Notes: generated by a model not told the origin, from the letters alone. A stretch of 64,000 nucleotides of DNA from Volvox africanus (GCA_030268105.1 BSDZ01000009.1:1187501-1251500), one strand, 5' to 3'; positions 46,001 through 58,400 are shown, numbered from the stretch's first letter. Program-made: numbers and translations.

Positions 46001-49000
46001 ACGACGTCAGTCATCATTCACAAGTCCTCGTTTCTTCAGTATCAGCACAAGCTGGTTCGTTTCATTCGACTTCCACCCTGGAGGCCACCCTTCGCCGTCC
46101 CCGTTACGTGGAGCCATACACACCATAAGGCCCTCCCAGGCTGGTCAGCTGAGGGAAGCCGAGAACCGCAGGGGCCCTGGGGGAAACGGGATTGAGCTGT
46201 CCTGTTCCGTGGCCCTTTTCACACCATACCCGCCCCATCCTGGGGCGCAGGGGTCAAGTATAGTGGTCTTCCCTCTCCCCTGTCCCTGCCCAACTTCCCA
46301 CTTCTTACTCCTCAACCCTTCCAACCACCTCAGGCAACTTCTTCTTTGCGGGAGCTCGCATCTTCTTCCGCTCGCTAGAGGCAGCCATATTCCTTTTCGC
46401 GCGTGTAGCCCGACTGCCCGAGGGCTCTCACGTGTTGCCAGCGATATCAACAGAGCAGAGGATAACGCTGGGTAGGCTCGGGGGGCGGGGGGGGGGGAAG
46501 CTAATAACGGACCCGAGCCGGGGGTCGGCTGGGGTAAGTAACTTGGGCCTAGGTCCGGGACGAGGGTGGGTTGGGGGTTCCCGAACCACACCGCGTAGAT
46601 CCGAGGGGGTCGCTTCGGGAGGAGGGAAAGCAGATGAGTGGATGTAAAAGGGGAGGGGGAGAGGAGGGATCAGGAGAACACCGATCGGTACCGCCCATCA
46701 CACCCTCTCAGTGACACCATCGCCCAAAGTGGATATCAAAAAACACAAAAGAAAACAAAACTCAACACAAAACAAAGCACCTTCATAATTGGTGTGCCTC
46801 CCCGCGCAGGAGCCGAGCTGGAGGACGGAAGTGTGCTCCGAGGGCAAAACGAGATCAGCCACCCACCCCTGCCCGACGACGGTGCGTCTGGTTGGGGCGG
46901 GGGCAGGGCAGGGGCGGGGGCAGGGTTATCAGGTTATCTCTGCTTTCAGTAACACCCGGAATTCCCATATCTTTGAAAAACGACTAGAAAAAGGAGCTAT
47001 CCTTGCATACATTTACATTTGGGTGGGGAGGATTTTAAGTCGTATCCATCCCCGCTTTGCATGTGCTTGGTTAGCCTACCCTATCTGCACTTGTCGGATG
47101 TGCCTAGCTTTCTCGTCCTCCTCTCCTCCTCTCCTCCTCTCCTCCTCTCCTCCTCTCCTCCTCTCCTCCTCTCCTCCTCTCCTCCTCTCCTCCTCTCCTC
47201 CTCTCCTCCTCTCCTCCTCTCCTCCTCTCCTCCTCTCCTCCTCTCCTCCTCTCCTCCTCTCCTCCTCTCCTCCTCTCCTCCTCTCCTCCTCTCCTCCTCT
47301 CCTCCTCTCCTCCTCTCCTCCTCTCCTCCTCTCCTCCTCTCCTCCTCTCCTCCTCTCCTCCTCTCCTCCTCTCCTTGCTGTCCAAGTGCTAAACCTCGAC
47401 CTCACTGCTCTCCAGTGCCACCTCCTCTACCGCCTCTACCACCATGCAGACGCCATTACCAAGGTAATCACCTCCGCCCTGCCCTCTTGTCTTTACCATC
47501 GGCCACCGCCGGCCGCGTAGGCTCGGGGCCCCAGCAGGTGGACAAGGGCTGCGCTGTGCCACTGCCCGCCCCCATTCGCCGAGTGTTCTATATGGCCGCG
47601 GACGAACACAAGTCCAGCCCGCATCCCCGGGGCAACGCTGGGGTGGGGGTCCCCCCATCCGGCAGCCGGGTGGCCGCAAGTCCAGGAGGCCTATGCGGCC
47701 AGGGGGAGCACGAGGTGTTCCCGTCAGCCAACCCGCGGGTGCTGCAGGTAGCCGTCACATGGGGCGCGGTGACGAACCTGGTTTGAATGGAGTAGCTGTT
47801 TCGGGAGTGGATTGGGTTTCGTGCCGATCGAGATTTGATAACGTAACGCCAAAGAAAACCCAAGACTTTTAGCCGGGTTTTCCATTTCCATATTAATTTG
47901 CTGCAATGTATAATTCTTCTATATTTTTACACATCATACATAGATATTTGATTTTTAGGTTTATTTTATTTTTTAATTATAAAGTAATATAGGTTTAGGG
48001 CTATATATAATCTCGGGTACAAGTATCCATTAAATATCCATTAAATAGATCCCTCCGCCCTGCTTCGGGCTTCCTCTCCGTGCGCTGGCCAAACATCGAA
48101 GGACATCGGCCGCTGTGACGCCGTCATTTACGGCATGGGCTCGCTGTACACTTCCATATGTCCAACGCTGTGTCTGGAAGGCATGGGCGAAGCCATCGCC
48201 GCACGACCCGTGCCCAAGGTGCGTGACTCAGCGTTTTTTGCCTTCCCTTCCCTTCCCGCTGAAGGGCCTCTGATTGCGAGAGGGCCGCTGTGGCCATCTG
48301 GTCCCGGTGGTAACTCTCTTGGCTGGGCCAGCGAAGCAGAAGGTGATGTTGTCCACCTACACCACTTGGCTGAAGAGGGAAAGTGGAACCGGAATGTTAC
48401 AGGCCTCTTGACCGGAAACCTACATTTGCGATGTCCTCAGCATCAAAGAACCGTTAAGTCGTACATCTCATCTGCGGGTTCCTTTTACTGGGTTCGTTGT
48501 TCTCTTCCCACGCTCAGCCCCCGACACACGCGGCCCTCCTTCTCCTTTTCCCTCCCTCCTTCCCACCTCCCTCACTTCCGCTAGGTGATGATGCTCAACG
48601 GCAGCTATGACCGGGAGACGGCCTGCTGCGGGGCTCACGATGGACCCATGACAGCGGCGGACATGGTGCAGGCGGTGAGGGTTGTGCCTGGGTTAGGTTG
48701 AGGGGAGTTGAGGAGGTGTTTGAAGAGGAGGAGGAGGAGAGGAGGTTGAGCTCCGGAGGCGCAAGGGCAGATCCTTTCACCACATGACCACGAACGATCT
48801 TTGCATCCCCTGTAACGACTAACCTGTACTAAGATACGTAATGATCAATGTTAAGCACTGGCGTCTGTCGCCCGCCTGTGCGTTCCTCCGGGTCGGCGCC
48901 GCGTCATCTTTTTCAAATACTCATATTAGACATGCATATGTGCATTTAGGGTATGCACATCTATCTCAGTTTTTATTATTTTTTGTGTTATCGTTATTGC

Positions 49001-49675
49001 CGTTGTTGTTTCATCAGTGAGCTATCATGTGAAGATCACCCTTCTAAATCACCCTTCCTCGTTTTCTCTGCCTTTGCCCAGGTTTGCGATGCGCTTAACC
49101 GCCGCCGCACCCGCCGCCCCGGCGGCCGCCTCCGTCACCCTCCCGGAGCGTTCGTCACCGGCTTGCTCGTCCCACGAGGCGGGGCTATTCGGGTAGATTC
49201 AGCGGCACTGTCGCTTCTGGGTGTACGGCATATCTTGGAGGTGGATTCGTACATGGACGACCAGGGGCGGGCCAATTTCGAGCCGGGAGCGCTCGTGGCT
49301 AGAGTGGACGAGATACTGAGGTTACATTGGGAGATGGCGGAGGCGGAGGCGGCCGAAGCCGCTGCAGCTGACGCGGTGGCAGTGGCGGCTAGCGGGAGTG
49401 GGAGTAGCGGCCAGAGCAACCCCGGAACCAGCTCCCGGGTTCGCGATGAAAGTACGACTTCTTTGCTACCGCCTGAGAAGGTGGCCGTAGGAGGTAACCG
49501 TGGGACGGATGGCGGACAGAGGGTGGAAGCAGGCGGGGCGAGCCGAATAGGGGGAGCAGGTTTAGGTGATGGCGCTGCGGTTGGAGAGGAGGGGGGGGAA
49601 CAGGCGCAGGTGGCTGAGCGGTCGACGAGACCGACTCGGGTCTCATTCATGGGCTATGCGCATGAAGTGGAATGA
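43061..49675 (+). CDS. CofD/YvcK (UPF0052)-family protein with a transit-peptide-like leader
   Basis: The family includes bacterial YvcK (gluconeogenesis factor, binds UDP-GlcNAc) and CofD (2-phospho-L-lactate transferase); the plant/algal members are poorly characterised. Exons: 43,061-43,286, 44,107-44,298, 45,034-45,188, 45,476-45,695, 46,334-46,471, 46,810-46,881, 47,387-47,463, 47,538-47,747, 48,102-48,218, 48,585-48,674, 49,082-49,675; every junction is GT-AG and phases close, giving 696 residues. Hallmarks in order: VVFSGGTAFNSVAG (nucleotide loop), VLPVSDDGGSTAEIVRVLGG, VGDIRSRCLRLAD, GSVGNFFFAGARIFF, LEDGSVLRGQNEISHP, IRRVFYMAA, VIYGMGSLYTSICPTL, VMMLNGSYDRET. The first exon is rich in Ser, Arg and Ala and poor in acidic residues until an EDDEAGEA stretch, so plastid or mitochondrial targeting is plausible. 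The last exon is an Ala/Gly-rich tail. A signal TGTAA lies at 49,895. Activity cannot be assigned. Confidence 0.9.
44646..45001 (+). repeat. TCCC tetranucleotide repeat, about 356 bp
   Basis: About 89 perfect TCCC units in the intron 44,299-45,033 of the YvcK-like gene, ending about 32 bases before the acceptor of the DDGGS exon. It is the longest perfect repeat in the window and long open frames of Pro/Ser/Leu or Gly/Glu/Arg through it are artefacts. Confidence 0.97.
45385..45475 (+). repeat. CA microsatellite upstream of an acceptor
   Basis: Several CA runs with short interruptions fill the end of the intron 45,189-45,475 directly before the exon starting ARAVKRLL. Confidence 0.85.
45970..46083 (-). 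repeat. Dispersed intronic repeat, copy 6 (subtype A, inverted, in the YvcK-like gene)
   Basis: Reverse-complement copy of 28,216-28,327, in the intron between the YvcK-like exons ending 45,695 and starting 46,334. In both genes the copy has the same orientation relative to ASCC3 plus-map reversal, that is, it is antisense to ASCC3 and antisense to the YvcK-like transcript. Confidence 0.9.
47116..47374 (+). repeat. CTCCTCCT octanucleotide repeat, about 258 bp
   Basis: About 32 perfect 8-bp units end about 12 bases before the proposed acceptor (CCAAG at 47,386) of a 77-bp YvcK-like exon. It is a pyrimidine tract on the transcript strand. Confidence 0.95.
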
Positions 49676-49894
49676 ACAAGCTTGTAGCACCTCTTGGTGG
49701 CGGCGACGTAGTGGGATATGGGATGTGTCTTTATTTCTTTTGACTGCGCGGCTGCGGTGTCCGTTAGGGGGAGCTTTAGGGGGGCCTCTCGCGAGGGTGG
49801 GCTCTACCCGACAGCCCTCGGATTTTGAGGGCTGCCGCTGACAGCAGCATGCATGCACGTGGCTGTACGCACTGAACCAGGGTGGTATGTCTGC

Positions 49895-49899
49895 TGTAA
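49895..49899 (+). terminator. Candidate polyadenylation signal TGTAA (YvcK-like)
   Basis: TGTAA about 220 bases beyond the stop at 49,675, within a small GCTG..CAGC palindrome. Confidence 0.5.
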
Positions 49900-50089
49900 A
49901 GCAGCAAGAGAGGAGCAGAGTTTGCATTGCGGCGCGGCTGCATTGCTCGGTGATCGACGAGATAGGCGGGAGACATAACGACTACAAACCTTGTGGTGAG
50001 CATATGCCCTGTTAGGATTTAGGCCTTTACCCTTACCGCGCGGAGGCGTGTGGCGGTGGGTAAAAGAGATAATCAGTGCGGGAGCTGCA

Positions 50090-50112
50090 TTATATATATA
50101 TATATATATATA
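50090..50112. repeat. TA dinucleotide repeat
   Basis: About eleven TA units in the intergenic region. Confidence 0.9.
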
Positions 50113-52280
50113 GCAGTTATTGTTCTTGGTCATGTGCGGTATTTCAAACTTATATGGAGTTCTTTGGATGTAAATATCGTACGGGACGATACGGATACGA
50201 TGTGATTTGCGGGCGCCTGTCTTCACCTGGTAGTACACGGTTGAAAACCCATACCTTGCCAGACCCCGCCAACGGTCTCTCCCCACAAGCGTGCGCGAGA
50301 GGTTGTAATCGTGGGCAGGAGGATCTGAATGAACTGGGCCGATGGAGATGAGCTGTACTAGTCCTTCCACCCCCTCTGCTCCTTAGCAATATGCCGTGCA
50401 TGCTGGCGGACCCCCTCATGGACTCTGTTTAACTAGTCTTTATACAACAGGCCAGGGTTAGTGTGCGGCCAGACTTAAGGATATTTTATTCAATACTAAG
50501 TTTTGCTGTTCGTTCACAGGCCACCCTTCCCAATTGCTTAACTCCCACATGCGACTATCACACCTGGTTGCCAAGACCACCAAGATACGGCGCAAAAGCC
50601 GATTCTTGTTTGTTTGCTCTCCCCTCTTTGCTCTTTCTCATCACCAGCAGGTCGAAATGGCCGGCGTAGGTCTTGGGCAGTTTACCCATAAGCCATATTC
50701 TGAGGACTGGCCCCCAATTCACATCCCGTTTTGTCGACCGCAGAAAGCATATATGTCCAGGGGTTACCCTGGCACATGTCCCCATACCAGATGCCTTTCC
50801 GAATAGACACTATACCATGAGGAAACAAATTGGACAATGTTCGATTAATACATAATTGCCGCTGTCTGCGTTGCCTATATCAATTATTAAGCCAGCGGAC
50901 ATGCTATGTAAAGCAGGCCCATGAAAGACGCGGTGCAAGTCGCGCATACGCACACGCATCTCACCACTATCACCACCACCACCACCACCACCATCAATCA
51001 TCATCATCATCACTTGGGAGCGCAGACTACGAAACGTTTATTCGTTGTTACCAAAACATCGATCACCCCGGGAGTTTGAACATGCTTTCAGAACCCTAAA
51101 CCCTAGAACCAGATCGTATCCTCCCTCAGGGCTCCAAGCATGCCATTTACTTATCGACGCGATCCCGTGAAGTGCGGGGCAGAAAAGTGCCACGGGAATC
51201 ACGCTGCTTGTAGTTCCCACCAGTTCCAGTTCCGCAATCGATGCAAGGTGGAAACACCAATGGTCTTGATTTAGCTCTTCTTTCATTCTGGCCCAAAGGG
51301 GCATGTGTGCATTCAGCATCAGTGTCATCCTGTCGACCAACAACGAGATATTGTCGGCGGCGGAGGGGGAGGCGCGGGGGTCCTCTCCTTCCAGTCCACA
51401 ACCGAATTTCCCCTCGTCCCCAAAGCTTCTACCCCCCCTTTACCGCCATCGGTGGCCTTCATTACCCGGATTCATGCATGGACTATAATAGTTAATTGCC
51501 GCTGGCCCGGTAGTTGGCGAAAACAGCACCGGCTGGAAGAGCGGACTCGGCTTGAACTCAAAGCAGCAGGAACCGCACTTGCCCCCACCATTGAGCCCCA
51601 TTCAGACACGTAGGGATGTAGGAACACACAGGCTGGGGAGGGAGAGTGGAGCCAAACAATCATTCTGCGCCATCCCCCTTGCTTTCCCTCCCCCGACCAC
51701 AAAGCCGCAAACCTGAACTTGCTACCAGGGACGGCCCGCATCTGGCGTCCCATGCCCCTACTACCGCGTCATCTGCTGACAGACCTCGGCATCGGTACCC
51801 CCACGCACACACGCCTACGTACACACACACCCCTGAACACATACAACACATGCAACACATGGGTGTGGATGTGTGCCTTTCATGAGAAGTTGAGGGAACC
51901 ATGAAATTCCCATGCAACTGAGCCTACCACCATACCCTTGCGTGTAAATTCGTAAACGCTGGATGGATGGGCTCGTGGCAAGGCATATTCTGAAACATAG
52001 TAAAAAGGCAGCCTACCTAGCCACGCAGCCACGCTCCAGCCCACAATCCAACCTGCGACGCTGAACGCGTGTCGCAGCGCCTCCTGCAGCGCGCCCCTCC
52101 CTTCCCTCTTTTCTCTTTTCCCGCTGCAGCCCTTGAGATCATGAAACATCATGAACCCCAGGTTCAAGACGCGCAAAACCTCTGGAGACATTAATAATCT
52201 ATCCTGTCGCACCGCCCAACAGCTTCAGCAATTAAAGGCTCTGCAGCGGCCAGGCGAGCTCCAGGGCGTCCTCAGGGGCT

Positions 52281-52368
52281 TCACCTCGTATTGCCCGCCT
52301 CGTATTGCCCGCCTCGTATTGCCCGCCTCGTATTGCCCGCCTCGTATTGCCCGCCTCGTATTGCCGCC
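52281..52368 (+). repeat. 13-bp tandem repeat near the DPH6 3' end
   Basis: Six to seven copies of GCCTCGTATTGCC or close variants, about 220 bp beyond the DPH6 stop on the minus strand, so probably in its 3' UTR or just downstream. Confidence 0.9.
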
Positions 52369-52583
52369 TTGAATTGCCGCCTTCGACCTTCAGCCCTCTT
52401 GCCTCCGCCAAGCGGAAGGCTCTGACCATGAATCGTGTCCTTCCTCAGCTGCCTCTGCCCGCAAGAAACCCCAGTTCCACAAAATGTCCCACCAGCCCAG
52501 TAACCCACCAACACGCAACCTAGCCGGGAACTGTCCCTGGTGCACTGCTGGCGTCGCTCCACGCCATGACACCGAGAGCTCAT

Positions 52584-55447
52584 TTAGGGAGCCGGCAGCG
52601 CCGCCAGCAGTTCCAGCACTGCCACGCACTGCGCCAATTGTGGGGAGGCGTTCGTGGCTACTCGCTGGACCGGTACCCAAGACACGTGGAAATGCTGCTG
52701 CAGCGGCGGCAGCGGCGCCGGCTGGCCTTGGCCTTGGCCTAGTTCGTTGGTCGGCCCGTCCTTAGGTCCTTGTTGCTGGTGGTGTTGCTGGTGATGGGAA
52801 AGGCCGTGGGTGTGATGATGGTGTTGGCTGTGTTGGTGGTGTTGATGATGGTGTTGGTGCTGATGGCTCTGCTGACTCTGACGGTCGTCCAACGCCAAGA
52901 TATCGGGTTGAACGCTGGACACGCGCCGGTTATGAGCGGACGAGCTTACCACGCCAGCCGCAGGTGAGCCTGAGTGGCAGCGCGGGCTGCTGGCCGGACC
53001 GTTAGGTACCTCCACAGCCTCCGCTGCGGAAGCCAGCCGGGGGCTTGCCGACGGCCTTTGAGACGCACAGCTGACGGTGCTGCAGCCCAGCCCATGGGCA
53101 GTGGCACCATTCTGGTTGGTGGCGCCCCCGCCCCCGCTGTTGCTATCGCTATTGCTACTGGCGCTTCTGAGACTCTTGCCACGGTGCCAGCTGCTGCCGC
53201 CGCCGCCGCTGCCACCGCTGCCGCCGCCACCAGTGTCATCATCAGCATCATTTTCCAGTGCATGGAGCACCCGGGGCCCAAAGCCGCTGCTAATGCCGCC
53301 GACCGGGATGGCCGCCGCCGCCGCCGCCGCCGCCACTGCCCCGTGATGCGCACCCGAACCAGCTGCCACTGTCGCCAGCGTCGACGCATGCGGCATTGAT
53401 GAGTTGACGGTGCCGTATTCGTCATCCATAAACTCCACTGAGCCTTTTTGGTACCACAGGCGCACCCAGATAAGGCAGGACATGTCCATCCCATGGGCCG
53501 CCAGTACCGACGCGGCAGCGCGGCGAAAGCGCCGCGTCAATTGCGCTGTTGTTACACCGGGCGCAAACACCGCCGGTGGCAGGTGAAACAGCGACCGCAA
53601 TACCTGCCCGTAGCAGCAAACTGTCGTAACCATCACGTCACTGCTGCTATTCTTGTTGCTACTGCTTCCGGAGGCGGGAGCCGGGCCGAGTCTGGTTCCA
53701 GCTCCGCTTGGTGCGGTGGGCATCTCGGAAACCGGAGGAGTGCCCCTGCCGGCGACAGTGGCGTGCTGGCCGGGAGTCGGTGTTGAATCAGATCCGGATC
53801 CGCCGGAGCTCTGCGGAGGAATCGTGAGCGCAGGCGGGAAGTGCGATGGTGGGGGGCAGGGTCCAGCCATGCCCGAGGCAGTGGCAGCACAAAGCCGCGG
53901 CGACGCGCCACCGGCCGCCAACATGGCCGCCGCTACATCTGTCGTGATTCCTGGTGCCGACAAAGCCATCCCTCCCGCCGCCGCCGCCACCGCGCCCGCC
54001 GCCGTGCCGACAGCGGTTTCAAAGGGGCTGCGTTGGATCAGCGAACCCCCCACGGATGACTGGGGCACGGTGATGGCGGCGGGTCGTGCGCGAACAGTAG
54101 TTGCGTTGCCGTTTCCATCACTAGCGACCGCACCCGCTACCGTGGCCGGCAAGGTGGCAGGCACATCCACAAGTGAGGCCGCGTTCACGCTGTGCGGCAC
54201 GGAGTGTGGCAGCGGTGACACGACAACTGGGGGCCCGCCGCGACCTGATGATACTTCGAATGACAAAATGTTACCGTCCAAGCTGCTCCGGTGGTGACCT
54301 AGTGGCCCGCTATTGCTGCTGCTGCTGCCGCTGTAGCTGGCGCGCCCTGCCATCCCCGCTGTGGCAGCAGCTTCTAAAGCGTCCCTGGAGGCAGCGGCCC
54401 CTCCGTTGCTACTGCTAACTCTCCGCCGCCGACTAACAGCTCCCATAGGGGTGGGGCGCGCCAAGCTCTGCCGCTGCTGCTGTTGTATCTGTAACTGCTG
54501 AAATTGCTGCAACGGTGGTGCGTCCATCGTGGCCTGCTGTAGCGGTTGCAGCAGCAAGGGGGGCGACGGTTGCATCTGCAGCAGGTGCTGCAGCGTTGGC
54601 GAAAGCAGCTGGTGGCTTGAGTTCTGCGTGGAAAGCGGCGGATGCGGTGGCGTTTGCAGCATCGGTAATTGGAGCGGTCCTCCTGCCGCCGCTGCTGCCG
54701 GCGGTGCCGGCGGCAACAGCCCAGCCTGCATCCCTGGCACTTGCGGCGAGCTCGCGGTCGGCAGCGGTTGCGGGCTTGGGCTGAGACAACGTTGGTACAA
54801 GTTACTGCTGCTGCCAGCGCGTAGGCTAAAGCCAGCCGGCATGTAGCCACCGCAGGCGCCGGCACCGACGTTGCCACTGCCACTCATCGCCAATAGCCCG
54901 ACTGCAGAGCTCCGCTGCCGCGACAGCGCAAAAGGCACACCGGATGGTGTTCCCGCCAAGCTGCAGCCGGCTTCGGGCGACAAGAACCCAGTTGCGCTCA
55001 ACATATGACTAGGCAACGGCGACGCGAGTTGGCCCATGGCCAGCAAGTCCGCCGAAACCTGCCAATGCATGGGCGACGAGCCGGAGCTAGGAGGGTGATG
55101 CAGACTATGGTTGTGAGAGCTGCCGCCGCCGCCGCCGCCGCCGCCGCCACCGTCACGGCCGGTAAGGCTCTCCAGGGAAGCTCGGGGAGTGGGCGGTAGC
55201 TCGCTCCAAGAAGTGATGGAACCAATGGCAGTGCCGCCGCCGGCAGTAGGGCTGCTGTGTATAACACCCACCGCCGTCACCAGCCCATGCGCATTCGCCG
55301 CCGAGGGTTGCGCCAGGGGCACGCCGGCTGCTGCTGTGCTGTGGTGATTATTCTGATTGTTGTTATTGCCATGCTGCTGGTTATGAGCAGATTGATGAAG
55401 AGCGTCGTGCTGGCTGTTGTTGCGCCGCTTGACGAAACTATCGTGAC
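52584..55447 (-). other. DPH6: Last exon of DPH6: low-complexity insert
   Basis: A single 954-codon exon. From HDSFVKRRNN onward it is His/Asn/Gln/Ser/Gly-rich up to about 53,660, then resumes a folded-looking segment (CCYGQVLRSLFHLPPAVFAPG, then FRRAAASVLAAHGMDMSCLIWVRL written here in part), then poly-Ala, poly-Gly and a His/Gln-rich run, and ends HFHVSWVPVQRV. The start of the longest open frame through it (about 55,586) is in intron sequence; the acceptor CACAG at 55,448 fixes the coding start. Confidence 0.85.
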
Positions 55448-58400
55448 CTGTGAAGTGACAGCAGTTGGACGAGGAAGGGGGGGGGGAGGGGACGAGGAGG
55501 AAGAGGAAGAGGAAGAGGGGGAGGGGAAGAGGAGGAAGAGGAAGTAAGAGCAATATCCAGATAATGACAAGGATGTGAGAAGCCACAAGTGGTGCTGAAC
55601 GGATGGCTATCAGGTGGAAATGAAGGGAAATCGACTTTTGGGGTGCTCCAGTAGCGGCCTAACACGAAGCCGGAGCGCGATGGTTCCACAAGCTAGGGTA
55701 GACGTACGATCACCTAAATGGTACGCATCGTGTTCATGTTCGGGAAAATTTATGAACCCAAACAATTTTGGGTGCAATCCCGAACGCATAACATAAACAT
55801 TATGATTGTGAACACACTTTACAAGTACATTTCTAGAGCAAAGCAGCAGTTCTTCACCAGCCGGTGACCAGCAGCACGGCCGACCGAAGATTTGCCTGTG
55901 CGGTAAACCTGTCCAAAGCCGCGGTGTAGGAATACCCCCCCTCAACGTCCCTTGGAAGTTGATACCACGAAGCTACGCGGTCCCCCGCTCAAAAGATCAT
56001 ACAAATTGACGCCGCTGCTGCTGCTGCTGCCGTCACCGCCATCGCCACCGCCGCTGCTGCTGTTGCTGCCGTCAACGTCACCGTCACCGCCACCGCAGCC
56101 GCTGCTGCTATTGCTTCTCCAGGTCGGCAAATCCCATACGCGTAAGACCGGTTGCCCTGCGCTCGGGCCGCTGGCTCCCCCCCCCCACACACACTTCCCT
56201 CATCGGCATGGTGTTGCTTCACAACACGTCCCATCTGGATCCCATGAGCTGCAGACCGTCCTCTGTCAGTTTCCCATTCGTAGCCGTGTCAGACTTGCAC
56301 ATCCAACTTGCGGCCGCGTGCAAATCCCCACATCCCGTAACCCCCCGCCCCTCTCATATGGAGTTCCCTTGAGGACCGTCACAATCCAATCACCTACTCC
56401 CCCCTCTTCGCACCTGTCAGCTTGCGGATTACCGAAAGAGCCTCCACATCCAGGCACACGGGCTGGATTTCCACCAAGCTGCCCCGCGGAAGGGAGGGCA
56501 CAGTCACATACAGTACGCTGGGGCGTATGGACACGCGGACCTAGCGTAAAAAAGGGGATAAAGAAGGGGATGGGGTTTGGTGAGGGAAAACTGAAGATAT
56601 GAAACCGCGAACGCTATGAAACCAATAACCAGACTCCAAAGGGGAAAGGGGTTTCTTCAAAAATGCGGGAGTTCTTGGGGACTTTCCTCTCATTGTATCG
56701 CGCAGGAGAGGCAGGATGCAGCACAGACAGATGAATCGCCGAACACATGCATTTGCAATTGGGCGCCAGTGGGCGCAGTGCAATGCCCTGTAATGTAGTT
56801 CTGTGTAGAGCAGCCGGTAAACTTCTGCTTCATCATGATCACATCGCCGGCTGCGCTGCGGGAATGACGACCTCGCCGACAATAAGATTGGCAGAGAGCG
56901 TTCGTTCGGCCGCACGCCAAGCCGAGCGTAGTCCCACCCACCCTCCTGCCCTGAGCATGCCGTCACCAGGCCCACCAGGCCCGCCGCCTCCAACCGTACC
57001 TCTGGCGGCTGCAAGTACGGATCCAAAACAGGCGCCGCAGCAAACAACTGCCCGCCTGAGGTCACACGCCCACCAAAGAATCCGGCGGCAGGGCCGCCGG
57101 AGGTGACAGCCGCCGCAGCCACACGCTCGGCCTCCTCCTCCTCTTCATCTAGACCATCGGCCCCGAGCAGCATTGACCGACGGCTGGGCGGGGCGCTAAC
57201 TCTGCCTTGTCCTGCCGCTCCCGGCCAGGTGCCGTGGGAGCTACGTGGAGTGGCTATCCCAGATTCGCACGTGGAGCTGCGGTGGTAGCGGCCGCTGCTG
57301 CTGCAACCACCGCTGCCGGCGCTGGGGGGCCCTGCGTTGTTCTGGCGGTATGGCGAGTGTGCGTATCCAGGCAGACCATGCTGCGAAGGCAATAGAAGGG
57401 AAGTCTGCTGCTCAGACGACTATCATTCAACTCATTTATAACAGTCCCAGCGGAGCCGCGATAGGTGTACGATGTGTATGTGTAAGTGTGTGCCCCAGCG
57501 GATTCCTTGTCGCCTTTCCATGGGAGTTAAAGTTGGGGATAAGTCCTTACTCATCAGGCACCGCCGCAACCTTCCGGGCATGCACTTCAGAAGAGGGGTC
57601 CTATTGCGGTTCGAATTGGTCCTGTTGGGCAAAGCCTTGCAAGCTCTGGGATGTATCTGCTAACAACCCCATCTCTTCCCAGCCAGCCCTACAAACGAGA
57701 TCCCGTCCCCCCCCCTCACAGTAGTGCTCCCCGGCCTTCATACTATCTAAACCCACCCCTATCGGGGTGCCGGTGTTGCTAATGGTTCACCTGATGCCCT
57801 CCTCACCTCCAAAATGGCCTCCACCGCCGATCTGGTCAGAGCTCGCAGTTCCGCACCCCCACTGCTGCTGAAGCTCATGCCGCTCCTCTCCAGTGCCGTT
57901 CCGCCCCCTCCGCCCCCTAGACTGCCTGGCGTTAGGTTGCTGCTGACGGCACCTCCGCCGCCCACTGCCGCTGCTAGGTACACAGTGAGACCCAGTGCGG
58001 CGCCTACCACTGTCGTCCGCTGGGCCACCGCCACTGCCTCACAGCTCATCATAGCTCGAAGGACCTGGAGGTGGTTTGAAGGACGCAATATAACACAGAG
58101 CCCCGTGTTTGATTTTATTTAATTGGTTTCGAAGGACACGCTTCAGCACTGTCCATGTTGCCAGCCAACTAATTATGGAGGTGTATCCAAAAGCAAGAGA
58201 ACAGACGCCAAAAAGACGTAACTCTTTTGAGTCACCCCAGAAGCAAGCTGCACAATTCTGATTGGGTCTGTCAGAAGCCTGACATGTCCAGGACATAGCC
58301 CCATCCTGACCCAGCCTACCTGCGCTGTGATGTCCCCTGGCACCAGCGTCATAACGGGCGGGTCAAGCGGGATTACCCCCGCCAGGTACACCAGGCCCCG

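Larger units (their letters stand above)
49676..52583. other. Convergent intergenic region (YvcK-like and DPH6 3' flanks)
   Basis: The YvcK-like (+) and DPH6 (-) genes converge here. TGTAA at 49,895-49,899 is a likely end signal for the first. A TA dinucleotide run is at 50,090-50,112, CCACCACCAC/CATCATCAT runs at about 50,975-51,012, and a 13-bp tandem repeat at 52,281-52,366. Small open frames at 50,558-50,785 and 51,038-51,343 (minus) have no recognised motif. I see no gene I can support. Confidence 0.4.

Noticed and set aside
46789..47786. Open frames of SSPPLLLS and GGEEERRR type
   Set aside because: Produced by the octanucleotide repeat; only 47,387-47,463 and 47,538-47,747 fit the family.
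51088..51110. Plant-telomere-like CCCTAAACCCTAG
   Set aside because: Only about two units inside unique sequence; too short to be called an interstitial telomere.
50558..51343. Two minus-strand open frames of 75 and 101 codons in the convergent region
   Set aside because: No recognisable motif, no matching splice context and AT-rich codon use unlike the neighbouring genes.
52974..54297. Plus-strand open frames antisense to DPH6
   Set aside because: Low-complexity shadows of the last DPH6 exon with no motifs.
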